From a virus, in IMG/VR virus record IMGVR_UViG_3300049911_000020, positions 1 to 41,660 of that record: 41,660 nucleotides of DNA; one strand, written 5' to 3'. Positions within the stretch are counted from its first letter, which is position 1. The number at the start of each line of letters is the position of its first letter. The notes under the pieces are model-generated. The model searched no databases. It saw nothing but the letters and a program-made list of their open reading frames with translations, and was not told the DNA's origin. Of the stretch, positions 39,096 to 41,660 are shown one piece after another. The translations under genes and the position numbers were made by a program.

Positions 39096-39551
39096 ATGAG
39101 CGAAGCACTGGCAACACGAGAGAAACGGACGCCCGACGAACGCTTCGAGAGGTTCATCGCTCGCGTGCCAGAATCCGGCTGCTGGGTCTGGATGGGGGCA
39201 TTGAACTCAGACGGATACGGAACCTTCAAGGTGAATACCCACCGAACTGAGGTGGCCCACAGATTTTCGTATTGGCTTCATCGTGGCGCTATCCCTCCTT
39301 ATAGGGAACTGGACCACACTTGCCGCGTCCGATGCTGCGCCAACCCATTTCATGTTGAGCCGGTTACGACACGGACTAATGTACTGCGGGGAGAAGGTCC
39401 CGCCGCGAAACAAGCAAGGCAGACACATTGCCGGAAGGGGCATCCTCTCACCGAGGAAAACTTGTATCGGTTCGGTCGGAAGCGGTACTGCAAGACATGT
39501 CACCGCGAGTATAACCGAGAGAAGTATGCCGCGATCAGGAGGATAAAATGA
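39096..39551 (+). CDS. HNH endonuclease between exonuclease and annealing protein
   Basis: The product has 151 residues. The N-terminal half has SGCWVWMGALNSDGYGTFKV and a helix; the HNH_3-type core is YRELDHTCRVRCCANPFHVEPVT (Asp-His, then Asn and the second His), and a Cys zinc site (HCRKGH... KRYCKTCH) closes it. Such enzymes are usually homing endonucleases or nickases. Its start follows the previous stop by one base and its own stop overlaps the next start, so it splits the recombination pair without disrupting either frame. Confidence 0.9.
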   Translation: MSEALATREKRTPDERFERFIARVPESGCWVWMGALNSDGYGTFKVNTHRTEVAHRFSYWLHRGAIPPYRELDHTCRVRCCANPFHVEPVTTRTNVLRGEGPAAKQARQTHCRKGHPLTEENLYRFGRKRYCKTCHREYNREKYAAIRRIK

Positions 39552-40501
39552 CAGAAACTTTGGCTCGCCTGGAAGGATCTCCAGAGTTGCTTATGACACG
39601 CGCCCCAGAAGTCGTTCTCGCCGAGGCGCAACGCGCCGCCAACGCTCTCAAGAATGTCATCAGCCATAAGGAAAAGCGCGTTGTCATCAACGGCGAAGTC
39701 TATCTTGAATTCGAGGACTGGTCCACGGCTGGCAGTTTCTACAATGTGGCTGCCGGCGCTGAGGACGCAATCCCAGTGGAAATCTTCGGGGTCAAAGGAG
39801 CCAAGGCGACCGCCTACGTGATCCGCACCGATACCGGCCTACGGATTTCCAGCGCAGTCGCCTACTGTATGGAAGATGAAGAGAACTGGCAAGATAAGCC
39901 GTGGTTCCAGCTTGCCAGCATGGCCCAGACCAGAGCAGGAGCTAAGGCGCTCCGGTTCGTCTTGTCCAAGATCGTTGTCCTCGCTGGCTACAAGCCTACG
40001 CCTGCCGAAGAAATGGAAGGTGTGAAGGCCAAGAAGGCTGTAGTCTTCCCCTTCGGCAAGCACAAGGACCAGGAGCCGGCGAGCCTGGAATTGAAGGACC
40101 TGCACTCCGAGTTGGCCTTCTGGCAGAAGAAGGTGGCCGAGGAGACCAACCCCCGGTACAAGGCCAACAATGAAAAGTTAGTGGCCGCGATCCAAGAGGC
40201 CATCGCCGAGAAGACCGCTAAGATCGAATCGCCAGCGAGGGAAGCTGCCGGTATCCCTCCCCAGGGCGCTGAAGTCGGAGATAGCCCGGTCACCCCCGCT
40301 GGCGATGTTCCCGACGAGAAGGAGGCGGCGATTATCCGCATCAACGAGCACATCACTGCCGGCAGCATCACTAAGGGGAAGATCGTCAAATTCATGCAAA
40401 CGAATTGGCGGGAGGGGGATTTCGAGCGATTGAAGGAACTACCCCTATTGAATCTCCAGACCATCCTGGCCTGGATCAGTACGCAGAAGGGGCAGGGATA
40501 G
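39548..40501 (+). CDS. Probable single-strand annealing protein (Rad52/Erf-like)
   Basis: The product has 317 residues. A first helix (VVLAEAQRAANALKNVI) leads to a beta region (KRVVINGEVYLEFEDWSTAGSFYNVAAGAEDAIPVEI, TAYVIRTDTGLRISSAVA), and then the phrase QLASMAQTRAGAKALRF and LSKIVVLAGYKPTPAEEM, which I recognise from phage annealing-type proteins. The C-terminus has a linker and a helical end (AIIRINEHITAGSITKGKIVKF). With the exonuclease it would repair or circularise DNA by annealing. The family name is my inference, supported by the neighbour. Confidence 0.65.
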   Translation: MTETLARLEGSPELLMTRAPEVVLAEAQRAANALKNVISHKEKRVVINGEVYLEFEDWSTAGSFYNVAAGAEDAIPVEIFGVKGAKATAYVIRTDTGLRISSAVAYCMEDEENWQDKPWFQLASMAQTRAGAKALRFVLSKIVVLAGYKPTPAEEMEGVKAKKAVVFPFGKHKDQEPASLELKDLHSELAFWQKKVAEETNPRYKANNEKLVAAIQEAIAEKTAKIESPAREAAGIPPQGAEVGDSPVTPAGDVPDEKEAAIIRINEHITAGSITKGKIVKFMQTNWREGDFERLKELPLLNLQTILAWISTQKGQG

Positions 40502-40521
40502 AGTAACATCTCGTCCACCAT

Positions 40522-40611
40522 GTGTGGAAGGAGTTGGGCCGGCGGTTCCCGCTGGCCTATACGGGGCGGCTGGCACGGGCGAAGGTTGTTGCCGTGTTAG
40601 ACAATGGCTGA
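40522..40611 (+). CDS. Very short frame, possible remnant of a gene
   Basis: A 29-residue frame from GTG 40522 (WKELGRRFPLAYTGRLARAK... to ...VLDNG) has protein-like residue use, and the frame is open six codons further back with no start codon. It may be a remnant or a small peptide. No ribosome site is visible. The rest of the 190-base gap (40502-40691) has only short inverted repeats around GCTGGC. Confidence 0.3.
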   Translation: MWKELGRRFPLAYTGRLARAKVVAVLDNG

Positions 40612-40691
40612 GACGCGGTGCAGTTTGCACGAGGCTGCATGCTAACCAGCCTAGCCACGGCCAGCCGCTTCAAATCGAGTTGGAGGCACCG

Positions 40692-40883
40692 ATGTTAGAG
40701 GCAAAGTGGACAATTGCGATTGAATCAACATTGCCTACAGGGCGCAAGCGGACAACGGCAAAATCAGATGCCTTAGAGACGCGACTCAACGAATTTTCGG
40801 ATGCTCTTGAGGATGACATTGAGCTTCTAAAGCGAGACGTCGAGAAACGATTTAACGTAAGAGTGAGCCTAGATGAGGGTTAA
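40692..40883 (+). CDS. Small hypothetical protein
   Basis: The product has 63 residues from ATG 40692 with GGAGG upstream. It starts with a strand (KWTIAIESTLP), then a basic turn, and a long acidic helix (LETRLNEFSDALEDDIELLKRDVEKRFNVRV). The longer open frame upstream lacks a site and is not used. The role is unknown. Confidence 0.6.
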   Translation: MLEAKWTIAIESTLPTGRKRTTAKSDALETRLNEFSDALEDDIELLKRDVEKRFNVRVSLDEG

Positions 40884-41076
40884 CTTCAATCGAGTTGGCA
40901 CTGCCCTACGGGCGGAGACTGCATCCAGTCGAAAGGCGGAGGTGGCAGTTACCGGCAGCACACGATGCGGCCAGCGCCACTTGCGGCGGCAGACAGCCCG
41001 CAACAGGGGAGGATGGCCGTGTCACGGAAGTGAACACGCAGGGCCTCCCCGCCACCGCTTCTAAGGGAGAATCGAG
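40884..41076 (+). other. GC-rich intergenic region, content unclear
   Basis: About 190 bases. Two 60-residue frames are open but read like chance translation (Arg-rich, no ribosome site). It ends with AAGGGAG, the ribosome site of the gene at 41077. No promoter, terminator or structured RNA is convincing. Confidence 0.45.
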
Positions 41077-41574
41077 ATGACGACCTTCACTGAGCATCAA
41101 CATGAATGTGGTGCGTGCGGTAAGATTTTCTTCGAAGAAGGTAGAAAGACGGATTGCTTTGTCTGCTTTCTGGATAAGGAAGATAGGCGCTGTCCTAACT
41201 GCATCGAAGCGGAGATAGACGCAGATGAGTCCGCCTCCGCGCCGTCGCATCAAAAAGTGAGGGCGGAAAGGAACGAGATGATTGACCAATCCTACGTCTT
41301 TGAACTGTGTCGCCACGATATTCGGATGGTGAACTGTTTAGAATGCTTGCGAGCCAACTATGCCAGCCTCCGCGAGCAACTTAAAGTCGTCGGTGACGCC
41401 CTCTCCGAGGCGCAAGGAGAGGTAGAGGAACTCCACGCCAAGGTCGGAGAGTACGACCGGCTGCTAAATCGAATAGCTGGCTTGATCGGGCTCGTTGGGT
41501 ATGACGAGATCCCAGTCAAAGTGATTGAGATTCAGAACGAACTCGCCCGCCTCCGCGCCCTCGCGTCAAAGTGA
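41077..41574 (+). CDS. Two-part Cys-rich coiled-coil protein, possible gene fusion
   Basis: The product has 165 residues. Residues 1-48 hold Cys pairs (CGACG, CFVC, CPNC) suggesting a double zinc ribbon. The link (SASAPSHQKVRAERNE, about 51-67) is followed by a second Cys/His part (ELCRHDIRMVNCLEC) and a coiled coil that ends NELARLRALASK. The link DNA is an altered copy of the gene boundary at 41547-41587, so two ancestral genes may have fused here; ATG 41278 could still start the second part alone. Its end lies in the terminal repeat and continues to the gene at 47. Confidence 0.7.
   Translation: MTTFTEHQHECGACGKIFFEEGRKTDCFVCFLDKEDRRCPNCIEAEIDADESASAPSHQKVRAERNEMIDQSYVFELCRHDIRMVNCLECLRANYASLREQLKVVGDALSEAQGEVEELHAKVGEYDRLLNRIAGLIGLVGYDEIPVKVIEIQNELARLRALASK
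41231..41282 (+). repeat. Imperfect copy of the gene-boundary sequence at 41547-41587
   Basis: Both stretches read CCGCCTCCGCGCC, TCGC, TCAAA, GTGAGG, and end GAGATGAT. The right copy is a true boundary (Leu-Arg-Ala-Leu-Ala-Ser-Lys, stop, ribosome site, ATG). The left copy has two extra A and an eight-base-longer spacing before GAGATGAT, and lies inside an open frame. Confidence 0.85.
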
Positions 41575-41660
41575 GGAGCGAGATGATCGGACACTGTGAA
41601 GCATGCAAGAATTCTGGCGGACCCGAGAATGCTTGTCCCGGCCTCGACGTGGCGGGGGAA
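41537..41660. repeat. Right copy of 124-base terminal direct repeat
   Basis: Identical to bases 1-124. It contains the end of the gene at 41077 and the first 78 bases of the gene that is complete at 47-523. Confidence 0.97.

Noticed and set aside
40873-41064. 63-residue frame in the right-end gap
   Set aside because: It has an Arg-rich, chance-like sequence, overlaps the previous stop without a ribosome site, and another frame is equally open.

Overview
The window is a nearly complete, probably whole, genome of a temperate short-tailed (podovirus-type) phage. Its first 124 bases are repeated exactly as its last 124 bases (1-124 = 41537-41660). The gene that runs off the right end finishes inside the left end, so the sequence closes into a 41,536-base circle or carries a short terminal repeat. 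The virion genes follow a podovirus order: large terminase, connector-type portal, scaffold, capsid, tail tube, internal virion proteins, tailspike. Lipoprotein signals, Sec signals and two-helix holin-like genes point to a Gram-negative host with GC-rich DNA. I cannot name the host.

Layout. (1) 1-4713, plus strand: a chain of small genes joined by ATGA or TGATG overlaps, containing a VRR-NUC nuclease and a DNA methyltransferase with four SPPY/F motifs. (2) 4732-6066, minus strand: five small genes, including a ribbon-helix-helix protein and two TPGP paralogs. (3) 6067-8809, plus: a divergent control region with a strong promoter that appears leaderless, a small basic protein, a replication-initiator-like protein overlapped by a second gene, a possible small terminase and two small genes, closed by a terminator at 8863-8902. 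(4) 8922-33039, plus: the morphogenesis and lysis operon, interrupted by an endonuclease VII-type HNH gene, a Sec-signal gene lying between two GC hairpins, and an ATP-grasp enzyme gene next to the tailspike. A terminator at 33061-33099 ends it. (5) 33124-34747, plus: a separately promoted cassette with a zinc ribbon and a BamE-like lipoprotein, followed by a tyrosine integrase. (6) 34759-41574, plus: a second chain of small genes, several with one membrane helix, one with an Arg/Trp-every-fourth-residue helix coded by a 60-base repeat, then a PD-(D/E)XK exonuclease, an HNH endonuclease and a probable single-strand annealing protein.

How it fits together. The integrase and separately promoted accessory genes indicate lysogeny. 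No DNA polymerase, primase, replicative helicase or RNA polymerase is seen, so host replication and transcription machinery is probably recruited by the products of the 6387 and 7204 genes. The exonuclease and annealing protein form a Red-like recombination pair. The chains of overlapping small genes on both sides of the junction are continuous on the circle and share paralogs and repeated gene-boundary sequences, which suggests they evolve by shuffling small cassettes.

Most noteworthy: the ATP-grasp enzyme inside the virion operon, the methyltransferase with repeated catalytic motifs, the Arg/Trp tetrad protein, two leaderless-type promoters of identical geometry, and a fragment of an unrelated phage protein fused to the portal. 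All family names come from reading the sequence by eye; no database search was run.
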